The position numbers and the translations under genes were made by a program. From NCBI GenBank assembly GCA_030427635.1, contig JAUIBA010000005.1:150854-214853 (forward strand): a DNA stretch of 64,000 nucleotides. The letters run 5' to 3'. This document shows, piece by piece, positions 16,153 to 24,467 of this stretch. The notes beneath the pieces are model-generated. The model was not told where the DNA came from, searched no databases, and saw nothing but the letters and a program-made list of their open reading frames with translations. Every line of letters begins with the position of its first letter. Position 1 is the first letter of the stretch. The stretch comes from Bacteroidia bacterium. Lineage in GTDB: Bacteria > Bacteroidota > Bacteroidia > Chitinophagales > Chitinophagaceae.

Positions 16153-16854
16153 TTAATCGTTTTTAACGATTTTAATTGGTGCGATAATCTCATTTAGCTT
16201 GCCCTTATACTTAGCCATCTCCTCTTTAGGTGTTCTCAGTGGCATAAGCAGCATCATAATATCATGAGCATATATTATGGCGCTTATGCCCGCGCCGCTA
16301 CGTACCCATCGCATAGGAGCATTTACAGCCATACACACCCGCGCCGCCGCCAGTATGCTATTAGGGTTATGATACACACCGTCTACCAGTACCACACTCC
16401 CATTATGTCCCGCCTCATCATCCATATCTGGTATACGTATCATATTCCCCTCATATTCACCATTACCAGTGCCATCGCACCTATCACAGTCTCGGCTACG
16501 CCCACTTTTAGTGTACAGATCACCATCCCCCTCACACCTGTCACACAGAGTATATACGTCTTCATATGGCAGCAGCAATATCTCATCATACAGCCATTGG
16601 GCATCTGTCTCAAAGAGCGCTACATCCTTATTATGCTCCGGTATTACACTACGGTATTCAGGATATAACTTGGAGCGAGTCTCATACAAAGTAGAATTTA
16701 CATACCCTCTCGGTGCTACTATCAGCTTTATCCCATCGGTAGCTACCACTACATCATTATCATACACCGGCACATCTATTTTCCGATGCTTATTATATGA
16801 CCCCGTACCCGCAAAGGCTTGAACCTCATTATTTATAAACTTTACAATATTCAT
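16153..16854 (-). CDS. DNA-clamp-like protein with inserted DnaJ-type zinc finger
   Basis: 233 residues. VVVATDGIKLIV followed by LYPEYRSVIP matches the DNA polymerase sliding-clamp pattern (ATDG-h-L ... YPdY..vIP). Between the two clamp-like parts sits CDRCEGDGD (about 104) and CDRCDGTGN (about 122), a DnaJ-like zinc finger. The total is about 60% of a bacterial clamp, so it may be a reduced phage clamp or clamp-binding protein. Both identifications are from motifs only. Confidence 0.55.
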   Translation of the reverse strand: MNIVKFINNEVQAFAGTGSYNKHRKIDVPVYDNDVVVATDGIKLIVAPRGYVNSTLYETRSKLYPEYRSVIPEHNKDVALFETDAQWLYDEILLLPYEDVYTLCDRCEGDGDLYTKSGRSRDCDRCDGTGNGEYEGNMIRIPDMDDEAGHNGSVVLVDGVYHNPNSILAAARVCMAVNAPMRWVRSGAGISAIIYAHDIMMLLMPLRTPKEEMAKYKGKLNEIIAPIKIVKND

Positions 16855-16874
16855 AATGCTGGTAATTTTATTTG

Positions 16875-17291
16875 TTACTTTTCTTTCAGGTTCTTCTTTT
16901 CCAATATTTGCCCGTGTTCAATGATGAACACATCCCTATCCGTAGGCGCTCCCCACTCTGGCCGGCCACGCCCTATGCGTATACCTTTACACTCAATGTC
17001 CAGTGTGGGCCTGTTAGCTCCGTAGCCATTCACCAGGCGGGTAATGTCAAATTTCCGCAGTTTACAGAAATAGGTTTTTATCACATCAGCAGCTTTATGC
17101 CCGCTATTGATGTCATCCAGTATATCCTCTGCTACTTTTTTCCACTCATCCGGCTCTTCCATTGGCATATCTGAGTAGTCAAGAAGCCTCCTCAGCCAAT
17201 ACAGAGATATCTCTCTATACTCTTCCGTTTTCTCTCCTGTTACCGTCTTACTGAACCATGGTTCAGATATCGGCAGGTGTAGTATGTTCAT
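16875..17291 (-). CDS. ASCH-domain protein
   Basis: 138 residues. ILHLPISEPWFSKTVTGEKT EEYRE at the start and RPTLDIECKGIRIG later fit the ASCH/PUA-like fold that binds RNA or modified nucleotides, common in phages. Small GYGANRP and EWGAPTDRDVF loops form the presumed pocket. Its ATG overlaps the stop of the preceding 37-codon frame by one base. Confidence 0.75.
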   Translation of the reverse strand: MNILHLPISEPWFSKTVTGEKTEEYREISLYWLRRLLDYSDMPMEEPDEWKKVAEDILDDINSGHKAADVIKTYFCKLRKFDITRLVNGYGANRPTLDIECKGIRIGRGRPEWGAPTDRDVFIIEHGQILEKKNLKEK

Positions 17292-17404
17292 TATTCTTCG
17301 GTTATTACGTTTACAATTATTGTTACTATAAGGTTCAGGTCACTTCCTTTCAGCCGATACATTAGCTTTCGCAGGTCTTTTGCACATGCAAAGTCCTCAC
17401 GCAT
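17291..17404 (-). CDS. 37-residue microprotein nested between two phage genes
   Basis: A short frame starts with ATG 17404, inside the last codons of the DUF3127 gene (overlap 8 bp), and ends TAA at 17291, overlapping the ASCH gene's ATG by one base. It reads MREDFACAKDLRKLMYRLKG and ends with a hydrophobic LNLIVTIIVNVITEE. Tight overlap on both sides is the usual sign of a real translated gene. Unknown function. Confidence 0.6.
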   Translation of the reverse strand: MREDFACAKDLRKLMYRLKGSDLNLIVTIIVNVITEE

Positions 17405-17675
17405 TCAGGTTGGTGATGTATTTTGTAGTGCCATCCTTACGGTCCACGTATGACGAGCCGTTTATATTAAAGTTCACCTTCAGCATATCACCCACGTTGT
17501 AGCTATCCACCAGCTCACACTTTCCCTGTATCAGCTGCAGCTTCGCATAGTTGGTGTAAGTGTTGCCGTTTATCTCTTCGGCAAGCCGCAGCACGAATTC
17601 GCGTTTTTTAAACTTCTCATTGACCTGTTCGGTCTGTCCCTTTGTCTCCAGTACTCCTGTAATTTCCAGATTCAT
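17397..17675 (-). CDS. DUF3127 single-strand-binding-like protein
   Basis: 92 residues with the DUF3127 pattern: KKREFVLRLAEE, ...KLQLIQGKCELVDSYNVGDM LKVNFNING... This OB-fold family is found in Bacteroidota chromosomes and phages and is thought to bind single-stranded DNA. Placed right after dnaB, fitting a replication role. Confidence 0.8.
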   Translation of the reverse strand: MNLEITGVLETKGQTEQVNEKFKKREFVLRLAEEINGNTYTNYAKLQLIQGKCELVDSYNVGDMLKVNFNINGSSYVDRKDGTTKYITNLNA

Positions 17676-17702
17676 TGTATTGTGTTATTATGGTTTTGAT
17701 AA

Positions 17703-19247
17703 TTAAAATGGCATCTCTTCATGCCCGAATGGTCCCGGAGCTGAATTGTTAAGGTTCTGGTATGCTCTTTCCTGCATTCCCCTGTTATTGTTATGGTCAC
17801 CATACACAGGTGCATCCGGGTAGGCGGTTCCCAGTTTCAGTATATGCCGGTCCACATCTGACCAGCGTTGTAGTTCCTTGTTAAATTCCAGCGGCATTTC
17901 ACCCAGCCCTACGTTCCTGCCCTTAGCTATATTCAGCAGTATCTTTCCGGCATATATCGGGTACTTAGCTACTATTGTCGCCGGCGGGTTACTCAGAAAC
18001 ATTACTATGTCAGCATCCTGCTCTATTGCTCCACTTTCGCGCAGGTCACTCAGGTTGGGTGTTCGGTTTTTTTCGTTCTCTATGCTTCTGTTCAGCTGTG
18101 ATAGCGCTATAATCGGCACTTCAAGGTCTTTGGCCAGTATCTTTATCTTTCTACTGTTCTGGCTTACCTGCTGCTCCCTGTTCAGTCCTTTATCCACGTT
18201 TTCCATCAGCTGCAGGTAGTCTATCAGTACCAGGTCCAGCCGTCCATACTTCTGTTTCAGCTTCCTTGTTTTGGCCCGTAGCTGAATGTGGTTCAGGCCT
18301 GCAGTATCGTCTATGAATATCTTCATCTTAGCCAGCTCAGTAGAAGCTGCTGACAATCTCATTTTCTCTTCAGCAGTAAGTCTGTTAGGGTTGCTTATCT
18401 GGCTCCCCTCCACACCACTCACGCACGATAGCATCCTACGGTGTATCTGGCGCTCTCCCATCTCCAATGAGAAGATGGCTACTATTTTGGCATCCTTATC
18501 GCCGTTGATAGATTTGGCTGCGTTGATGGCAAGGTTTATTGCGAATGCTGTCTTTCCTACTGAGGGTCGTGCAGCTAGTATAATCACGTCACTTTTCTGC
18601 CAGCCAGATGTTTTTTCATCCAGCTCTTTAAATCCCGTGGTTACTCCGGTGTATAGCTTTTCAGAACGGCTCTGCTCCTCTATTTCCCGCATGGTAGACA
18701 TCATCCCACGCGATAGCGGTACCGGCTCATTTCTTACAACTTCACCTGTAATAGACGTTAGCCCATTGCTCACATGGTCCAGCAGGTCAAAAACGTCTGT
18801 CGTATCCTCATAGGCCATACCCACAGCCTCACTCCCTACACGTATCAGTTCACGGCTCATGTGCTTTTCCAGCACTATACGGGCATGTACCTCCACATGG
18901 GCGCTGGATATAACCCCCATACTCAAATCAGTAAGAGCTGCAGGACCACCCGCAATGTCAAGATTTCCCCTGCGGCGCAACTCTTCCATCACAGTCAGGG
19001 CATCTACCGGGCTGCCGTTAAGGTACAGGTGTTGCATTGCCTCATACACTACCCTGTGCGCCTCATGATAAAATACCTCAGGTTTGGATATCAGCCCAAA
19101 CACTACATCCTGCTGTTCCTTCTCCATCAGCATAGCACCTATCACAGCTGCTTCCGTGTCTGTAGCCTGCGGCGGCACATGGCCGTATATCATGCTCTCC
19201 GCACTTCCTTTACCTTTGCTGATTTTTGAAATAATGTTGTTGCTCAC
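17703..19247 (-). CDS. dnaB: Replicative DNA helicase, DnaB family
   Basis: 514 residues, full DnaB length. N-terminal helical domain (TDTEAAVIGAMLMEK at about 30), then RecA-type core with Walker A AARPSVGKTAFA, Walker B LDLVLIDYLQLM and the LRESGAIEQDADIV motif. It unwinds the phage fork. Overlaps the upstream gene's stop by 4 bp. The upstream DUF1376 gene is the likely loader or initiator. Confidence 0.95.
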   Translation of the reverse strand: MSNNIISKISKGKGSAESMIYGHVPPQATDTEAAVIGAMLMEKEQQDVVFGLISKPEVFYHEAHRVVYEAMQHLYLNGSPVDALTVMEELRRRGNLDIAGGPAALTDLSMGVISSAHVEVHARIVLEKHMSRELIRVGSEAVGMAYEDTTDVFDLLDHVSNGLTSITGEVVRNEPVPLSRGMMSTMREIEEQSRSEKLYTGVTTGFKELDEKTSGWQKSDVIILAARPSVGKTAFAINLAINAAKSINGDKDAKIVAIFSLEMGERQIHRRMLSCVSGVEGSQISNPNRLTAEEKMRLSAASTELAKMKIFIDDTAGLNHIQLRAKTRKLKQKYGRLDLVLIDYLQLMENVDKGLNREQQVSQNSRKIKILAKDLEVPIIALSQLNRSIENEKNRTPNLSDLRESGAIEQDADIVMFLSNPPATIVAKYPIYAGKILLNIAKGRNVGLGEMPLEFNKELQRWSDVDRHILKLGTAYPDAPVYGDHNNNRGMQERAYQNLNNSAPGPFGHEEMPF

Positions 19248-19969
19248 TTTGCCAGTTTTAAAAATCTTGCTTCTAAGTCTGTTTCCGGGTTGGCCTGTCG
19301 CTCAGCCCGTTTTTCTCTCAGGTTCTTTACCCATGTCGCTATGTAGCTGGGGCCGGGCCGGGCCACCTTGAAAAGAATTGTTTTTGCTTCTAAGTCGGCT
19401 TCCTCTTTCGTAAGCTCCGGCATGTAGGTTTTCAACTGCATCGATACCCTGTCCACGGCCAAAGGATCTACGGTGTCATGCAGTGGTGGAGGCAGTTGAA
19501 ATTCCGGCGGCGGCGCTTCTGCTACGTTAGTAGCAGTTTTATTTTCTATTTGGTTTTCTATTTCCCCCCCCATGGGTTCGTTCTGGGTTTCCCGTGGGTT
19601 TCCCACATTAAACCCATGGGTTTTGTTTGGGTTTCCCGTTGGTTTCCCGTGGTTTTTTGGCGGTCTGCCTCCCTTTGCGCCATTGGCGCGGTTTTTGGTG
19701 TATGTAGCCTCCACTTCCCCACGCACTATTTCCAATCGCTTATTTTTAAGGCTCTCCTCGCCACACTTATTAAACTTTTTCAGCACCCTTTTCAGGTTTT
19801 TTATTTTCAGTCCCGATATGCTTAAAAGCTCCTCTTCGTCTGCCGGCACACTGCCCTTATCCCACTGGTACAGCAGCAGCTTCATGTAGCCACCTACCTC
19901 CTCTGTTGTCATGCCTATGGTACCTATGATGAAGTCCTTTACGTAGAATGGGAAGTATGGATATTCCAT
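19244..19969 (-). CDS. DUF1376 replication protein, likely initiator or helicase loader
   Basis: 241 residues. N-terminus YFPFYVKDFIIGTIGMTTEE and the following helix match DUF1376, found next to phage helicases. A low-complexity linker (about 95-160, GKPTGNPNKTH, VGNPRETQ) precedes a C-terminal helical domain that could bind DnaB. The linker's DNA contains phased repeats (19584-19651), recalling lambda O, whose gene contains the origin. Coupled with dnaB by a 4-bp overlap. Confidence 0.75.
   Translation of the reverse strand: MEYPYFPFYVKDFIIGTIGMTTEEVGGYMKLLLYQWDKGSVPADEEELLSISGLKIKNLKRVLKKFNKCGEESLKNKRLEIVRGEVEATYTKNRANGAKGGRPPKNHGKPTGNPNKTHGFNVGNPRETQNEPMGGEIENQIENKTATNVAEAPPPEFQLPPPLHDTVDPLAVDRVSMQLKTYMPELTKEEADLEAKTILFKVARPGPSYIATWVKNLREKRAERQANPETDLEARFLKLAK
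19584..19651. repeat. Origin-like iterons inside the DUF1376 gene
   Basis: The 8-mer GGTTTCCC begins at 19586, 19597, 19630 and 19641: spacings of 11, 33 and 11 bp, all multiples of 11 and therefore near one helical turn. Since 11 is not a multiple of 3, the repeats cannot come from a repeated peptide. A perfect 12-bp palindrome AACCCATGGGTT lies at 19611-19622 between the pairs. Candidate phage replication origin. Confidence 0.6.
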
Positions 19970-20044
19970 TTTTCTGCTCGGTTTGTCTTTAACTGTTCTT
20001 TGTCAATTGCTGGCATCTGTTTTGCCAGTTACTGGTATGCTTGT

Positions 20045-20347
20045 TTACCTGAATAGTTCGTTCTGTATGGCTGCGCTACGCAGGGTATCAGGTGTTATAT
20101 CCCTGCCGGCTTCTACAATCTTTAGCAGCTCATCTACACGGCTCTCTGCTGCCTTACTGGCCCGCAGGTTATCCTGTGTACGCATAGCAAAGTATCCGTT
20201 CTGCTTGTCCCGCATATGCTTCACAGCATTGGTTACCTTTGTCAGGGAGTACCGGGCTGTACGTGTATCTTCATTACACTGTGCCACCCACTTTGCTACT
20301 TCATCAGGCACCTGATAGTGCCGGCCATCTATTACAATGTTTACCAT
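20045..20347 (-). CDS. Small phage protein, unknown function
   Basis: 100 residues from ATG 20347; the longer frame would use a GTG at 20350. Starts MVNIVIDGRHYQVPDEVAKW and is mostly helical and basic (VTNAVKHMRDKQNGYF). It lies between the C5 methyltransferase and the replication initiator. No family recognised; a DNA-binding role is possible. Confidence 0.65.
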   Translation of the reverse strand: MVNIVIDGRHYQVPDEVAKWVAQCNEDTRTARYSLTKVTNAVKHMRDKQNGYFAMRTQDNLRASKAAESRVDELLKIVEAGRDITPDTLRSAAIQNELFR

Positions 20348-20358
20348 CACTTATACAT

Positions 20359-21906
20359 TTATTTGGTTAACGATTCCACACACTGCCTTACAAGCCACTC
20401 CATAGCTGGTGGTGTTACTGCATTTCCCAGCTGTTTTACCTGGTCTTTGCTATTCCCGGTTACTACATAGTCCTTGCCAAATGCCATAGCCAGCTTTATT
20501 TCATTTGGCTTTAACATTCGGTAGTAACAATCCTCTATTCTTGCCTTTTGATATGTTATCAGGCTGTGTCTATCCTTTGTTGTAGCTGTTCCAAGTGGTT
20601 GAGATATATGTGTACTTGTATCCTGCCCGTAGTAATAATCAATGAATGAGTTCCATGCCTCATTTGTCACTATTCCCATATGTGGTACCGTGGTTACAGT
20701 AGATGATGCCTCAGTTACTGGCCGGGCTGTACTGTGCCCCTTATTCTCTACCATCAGTGCCATAGCGTGGTTTATGCCTCCGGCTGTCACTGTCGCCATT
20801 GGTCCTGTCGCGGGCCTGCACTCACCTGTCCTGTTCATTTCCACTATGTATGGCACTACCAGCGCCATGCTCTGCCGTGTGGTTTGTGTCTGTAGCGTTT
20901 CACCTACGCTACGCACGTTCTGTATATTGCCATGCTCTGATTTCAGCACCAAAGGCATTATTAGCTTAAAGTGTGGCTGTGTTGGTATCGTTGGCAGCTT
21001 ATCAGCTACAGCCTTTACTCTACTTTCAGTACCGGTACTTTGCTGGTCATTAACTATATGCGGGTATCCGCTGTACTTCTTTAGCCCCGCCTCTATCCGG
21101 CGTAGCGTGTTGGAGCTGAGCGGCTTTTCCCGGTCTCCTATCCTCCTGCCTACATCGCTCCAGTCTATGCAGTTGAATGCCGCATAATAGTATGGCTCTA
21201 CCACCGTTGAGCATTTCGGGCAGCGGTATAGATACTGCTGCTTATACTTGCCATAAGGTTTGCGGCTATCTTTCCACCACTGTATAGCATGCACGTCACT
21301 TTCGCAGGTGGTACACCTCGCCGCCGGCCGGTAGTCCAGGTCAGGTGCTTTATTGCCTTTCTTCCAGAATACTACATACATCCTGTCCCTGCTCTGTGGT
21401 GTAGGGTGTGCATGCATGCTGTTCAGGTACACACATTTATTCAGGTATCCCAGTGAGTGCATTGCCATCAGCCACGCCTCCCACATCACCCAATTACGGG
21501 CATCTACCACATTCTCTACTATGATGATGTTGTATTTGTGGTATTCGGCAAATCTGCACACATCCCACATCGTAGCCCGGCTCCTTTCGGCAGCAGCATC
21601 ACAAACCCCTTTATCATATAGGCTCAGCTGTGCCTGTACCTGCTTCTGTCCTTTTGCCAGTGAATGGTTAGTGCATTCAGGCGATGTTATCAGGATATCA
21701 GTGCTACGATACCGGCGCGGGTCACATGCGCTTATGTCGGTACATTCATGGTCTGTATCTGGGAAGTTCGCCTGATGCGTCTCTATAGCCCGGCTCCAGT
21801 GGTTCAGTGCCAGCCGCACCTCAATCCCCGCAGCTCTCGCGCCCTGACTGCTTCCCCCAGCTCCACAGAATTGGTCGGTTACCGTTATGAATGAGTTTTT
21901 TTTCAT
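20359..21906 (-). CDS. DNA cytosine-C5 methyltransferase with zinc-ribbon insert
   Basis: 515 residues. Motif I DQFCGAGGSSQGA (about 12-24), motif IV with the catalytic Cys in SPECTNHS (instead of the usual PPCQ), motif VI VENVVDARNW, motif VIII QSRDRMYVVFW, motif X QLGNAVTPPA near the end. Between VIII and the target recognition region is a Cys pair set (CTTCESD ... CPKC) like a zinc ribbon. It methylates cytosine in phage DNA; no partner nuclease is seen, so self-protection or regulation is likely. Confidence 0.9.
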   Translation of the reverse strand: MKKNSFITVTDQFCGAGGSSQGARAAGIEVRLALNHWSRAIETHQANFPDTDHECTDISACDPRRYRSTDILITSPECTNHSLAKGQKQVQAQLSLYDKGVCDAAAERSRATMWDVCRFAEYHKYNIIIVENVVDARNWVMWEAWLMAMHSLGYLNKCVYLNSMHAHPTPQSRDRMYVVFWKKGNKAPDLDYRPAARCTTCESDVHAIQWWKDSRKPYGKYKQQYLYRCPKCSTVVEPYYYAAFNCIDWSDVGRRIGDREKPLSSNTLRRIEAGLKKYSGYPHIVNDQQSTGTESRVKAVADKLPTIPTQPHFKLIMPLVLKSEHGNIQNVRSVGETLQTQTTRQSMALVVPYIVEMNRTGECRPATGPMATVTAGGINHAMALMVENKGHSTARPVTEASSTVTTVPHMGIVTNEAWNSFIDYYYGQDTSTHISQPLGTATTKDRHSLITYQKARIEDCYYRMLKPNEIKLAMAFGKDYVVTGNSKDQVKQLGNAVTPPAMEWLVRQCVESLTK

Positions 21907-21944
21907 GTTGTAATTGCAATTCTTATTTCAAATGACAGGTTCAT

Positions 21945-23099
21945 CTACGTTTTACTAAAAGGCACATTTGTCAATTGCCTCCCGTTATTGGTTATATAAT
22001 ACAGCCCCTTATCATCCTGTTGTATCCGCATAGTTTCTATCTGGCCAAACAGCTCTATATTTCCCCCAAGGTCCACCACCCATCCCGTCTGTTTATTCGG
22101 GTGAGGGCGCATTACCCTGCCTACCATCTGGTAGTATAATGCCAGTGACATAGTTGACCTTGCTATAAGCGTACACTCCAGTTCCGGATAATCAAATCCT
22201 GTAGTCAGCACACCCACATTAGCTATGCACCTTATCTTACCAGTGGTAAACTCCTTTAGCATGCGTTCACGTTCTGTTGCTGGTGTATCACCTGTCAACA
22301 CCACAGCGCCGGGTATTCCTTTTGCTACTGTCATAGCCTCATCTATCAGTGTGCAGAATATCAGCAGGTTCTTACGCTTTGCCAGCAGCCTGTTTGCATA
22401 GTCTGTTATTTTGGCCGGCATGTCTATCGTCCGGTAGTATGCCCTTACTGATGATTCTGAAAAGTCTGTGCCGGTACTATTCATCCTCAGCATGGTCCTG
22501 TCTATCATACTCACCGGGAAGTACTCCATCTTCGCCAGATGCCCGGCATCAAACAGTACATTGTTCTGTATGTAGTACAGCACTTTTGAGAATATCCGTG
22601 GCGTCTGTCGTGTTATAAATCTCAGCTCTGCACCTTCTCCCCCTGTAGTCAGCCGGTATGGTGTTGCCGTCAGTCCCAGCACCTTTGCATGGCTCATTCT
22701 TTTAAAGAAGTCAGCGTACATACCCTGGTATGGGTTACATAGGTGGCATTCGTCCACTATTATATTCCTGAATTGTTTGAACAGATGATGCTTCGTTGCT
22801 ACGCTTCCAATAGTCGCAAAAGTGATGTTGTCTATGTATTTCATACCTGCAGATGCAGAGTATATACCAGCCCTGTAGCCATAGCTCATAAACTTCTTAA
22901 CGTTCTGCTCCAGTATTTCCTTCGATGGTTGAAACACTACCGTTTTCCCTTCCAGTCCACCAGCTATATTGGCTATCACAACCGATTTGCCTGAACCTGT
23001 CGGCAGTATTTCTATCCCGTTATAGCTCTTTCCATCATTAAAGAAGTCTATGCCAGCTTTTATGGCTTCTATCTGGTATGGTCTCGGGGTAAATGACAT
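21945..23099 (-). CDS. SF2 DEAD/DEAH-type helicase
   Basis: 384 residues. Walker A LPTGSGKSVV, DECH box IIVDECHL, motif III LTATPYR, and C-terminal motif VI YYQMVGRVMRPH. Related to UvsW/RadD-type helicases used in phage replication and recombination. Sits directly ahead of the next gene (1 bp between stop and start). Confidence 0.9.
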   Translation of the reverse strand: MSFTPRPYQIEAIKAGIDFFNDGKSYNGIEILPTGSGKSVVIANIAGGLEGKTVVFQPSKEILEQNVKKFMSYGYRAGIYSASAGMKYIDNITFATIGSVATKHHLFKQFRNIIVDECHLCNPYQGMYADFFKRMSHAKVLGLTATPYRLTTGGEGAELRFITRQTPRIFSKVLYYIQNNVLFDAGHLAKMEYFPVSMIDRTMLRMNSTGTDFSESSVRAYYRTIDMPAKITDYANRLLAKRKNLLIFCTLIDEAMTVAKGIPGAVVLTGDTPATERERMLKEFTTGKIRCIANVGVLTTGFDYPELECTLIARSTMSLALYYQMVGRVMRPHPNKQTGWVVDLGGNIELFGQIETMRIQQDDKGLYYITNNGRQLTNVPFSKT

Positions 23100-23100
23100 G

Positions 23101-23667
23101 CTACTCTCCCTCCTTTATTGCGTCACTTATGGTAAGCTGTTTTACATTGTCATCCTCTTCCTCTTCCTCAATGGCTTCATATTTCCCTTCCTTGTATGCT
23201 GCCACTTCATCGCGTACTGCTTCTACTGCTGCATTCAGCTCGTTATACCATTTATAGGAAGACATATTATCCATTGGTATTTTAGGAGTTGCCAGTTCTA
23301 TACGTCCACCTGCAGAGCTCACATACTTGTTTCCTACCAGTATCACTGTTTCATTTTCCCTGCTGCCTCTTACTTTAATACCGGTCACATTGTAGAGGAG
23401 TGTAAACTCATGGCCATGATACTTGTCTATGTCGTCTATCTCTACCCGTCCCAGCTTAAAGCTGTCATCAATTACGGCCAGATGTACATTCAGTCGCTCA
23501 AATGCCTTGCGCATATCTTCCAGTATCACCCCACTTCCTTTTACTTTGTGAGTGTCACCGCTGCCTATGCCCTCGGTAATTTCAAATACGTAGTCACAGA
23601 AGTCATCCTTCAGGTGTGCTTCTTTAATGATGTAGCTGCCCGCAGGCGCTGTTGCTTTGCTTTTCAT
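23101..23667 (-). CDS. Phage protein with acidic tail, possibly single-strand binding
   Basis: 188 residues. The core is beta-rich (FTLLYNVTGIKVRGSRENET VILVGNKY) and the C-terminus is a Glu run (EAIEEEEEDDN) followed by a short helix. An acidic tail on a small beta protein beside recombination genes resembles phage ssDNA-binding proteins, but there is no diagnostic motif. Confidence 0.6.
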   Translation of the reverse strand: MKSKATAPAGSYIIKEAHLKDDFCDYVFEITEGIGSGDTHKVKGSGVILEDMRKAFERLNVHLAVIDDSFKLGRVEIDDIDKYHGHEFTLLYNVTGIKVRGSRENETVILVGNKYVSSAGGRIELATPKIPMDNMSSYKWYNELNAAVEAVRDEVAAYKEGKYEAIEEEEEDDNVKQLTISDAIKEGE

Positions 23668-23668
23668 T

Positions 23669-24118
23669 CTATAATTGATTGTTTAAGTAATGATCTATTG
23701 TCATCTGCTCGTTCGGCTCCGGTATATACACACCCAGTACCAGGATGGCAAACTGCCTTATCCTATCGCAGTAGTCGCTGAAGTCTACTGTGCTCAGGCA
23801 ACCGGTACTCTTGGCTATCATCAGTACCCCGCCATCTTTCACTTCTATTTCCGTTGCGTTAAATTTTGATTTCAGGAACTCATGCGTTTCGTCCTGGTCA
23901 AAGTCGTTTCCATAGCTGTTAATGGCTTCCATCACCATTGGTACTACTACAGCCCAGTAGTAGCCGTTCTGTCCGGCACTGCGGCGCTTACGTTTCAGCT
24001 TTAGGGTTAGCACCACGTTACTGCCGGCATGCTTCATGCGCCAGTTGGTCAGCTCATCCTGTTTGTACACAGTTAGCTTTCCCTCAGGGGTTATATGTCC
24101 GGCCAGCTCCAGCATCAT
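23669..24118 (-). CDS. NinB/Orf-like phage recombination protein
   Basis: 149 residues. The segment KRRSAGQNGYYWAVVVPMVM (about 43-62) and following HEFLKSKFNATE match the NinB/Orf-like pattern of small phage recombination mediators. Two adjacent ATGs at 24118 and 24115 overlap the previous stop. Role inferred; located in the recombination block with helicase, exonuclease and ERF genes. Confidence 0.55.
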   Translation of the reverse strand: MMLELAGHITPEGKLTVYKQDELTNWRMKHAGSNVVLTLKLKRKRRSAGQNGYYWAVVVPMVMEAINSYGNDFDQDETHEFLKSKFNATEIEVKDGGVLMIAKSTGCLSTVDFSDYCDRIRQFAILVLGVYIPEPNEQMTIDHYLNNQL

Positions 24119-24462
24119 TCGTCATCACCTGTTATATACCTAGCTGCCGCTTCTGTGCCGGGTTCAGGAAGCGCTATTGACTGTTTAGCCACCACCTCAC
24201 TTACCTGCCACACCTGTATGGGAGCTACATTTATTCTGTCAGCCATATACCGGGCTGTTATCTCATCTACCGGGTTTATGGCATATATAGCTGCATTGTT
24301 CAGCAGGCGGGTATATTCCGGCTGCTCTTTCGTTTCGGGTACATCTACCCGCAGCATGTTGGTCCCGGCTATATTCTGCTCAGTGCAGTAGCCTGCTATC
24401 TTCTGGTGGCCAAACAGTTCTATGATGGCCCACGTTTCAAACTTTTGTGCGTTCTGTGACAT
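24115..24462 (-). CDS. Conserved small phage protein, unknown function
   Basis: 115 residues. FETWAIIELFGHQKIAGYCT and GTNMLRVDVPE are typical of a recurrent small protein in Bacteroidota phages and mobile elements; I recognise the shape but know no function. Ends AAARYITGDDE. Overlaps the next gene by 4 bp. Confidence 0.65.
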   Translation of the reverse strand: MSQNAQKFETWAIIELFGHQKIAGYCTEQNIAGTNMLRVDVPETKEQPEYTRLLNNAAIYAINPVDEITARYMADRINVAPIQVWQVSEVVAKQSIALPEPGTEAAARYITGDDE

Positions 24463-24467
24463 TGTTA

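Noticed and set aside
19970..20044. 25-codon frame upstream of the DUF1376 gene
   Set aside because: Overlaps the next start in another frame, but no other sign of coding; too short to support.
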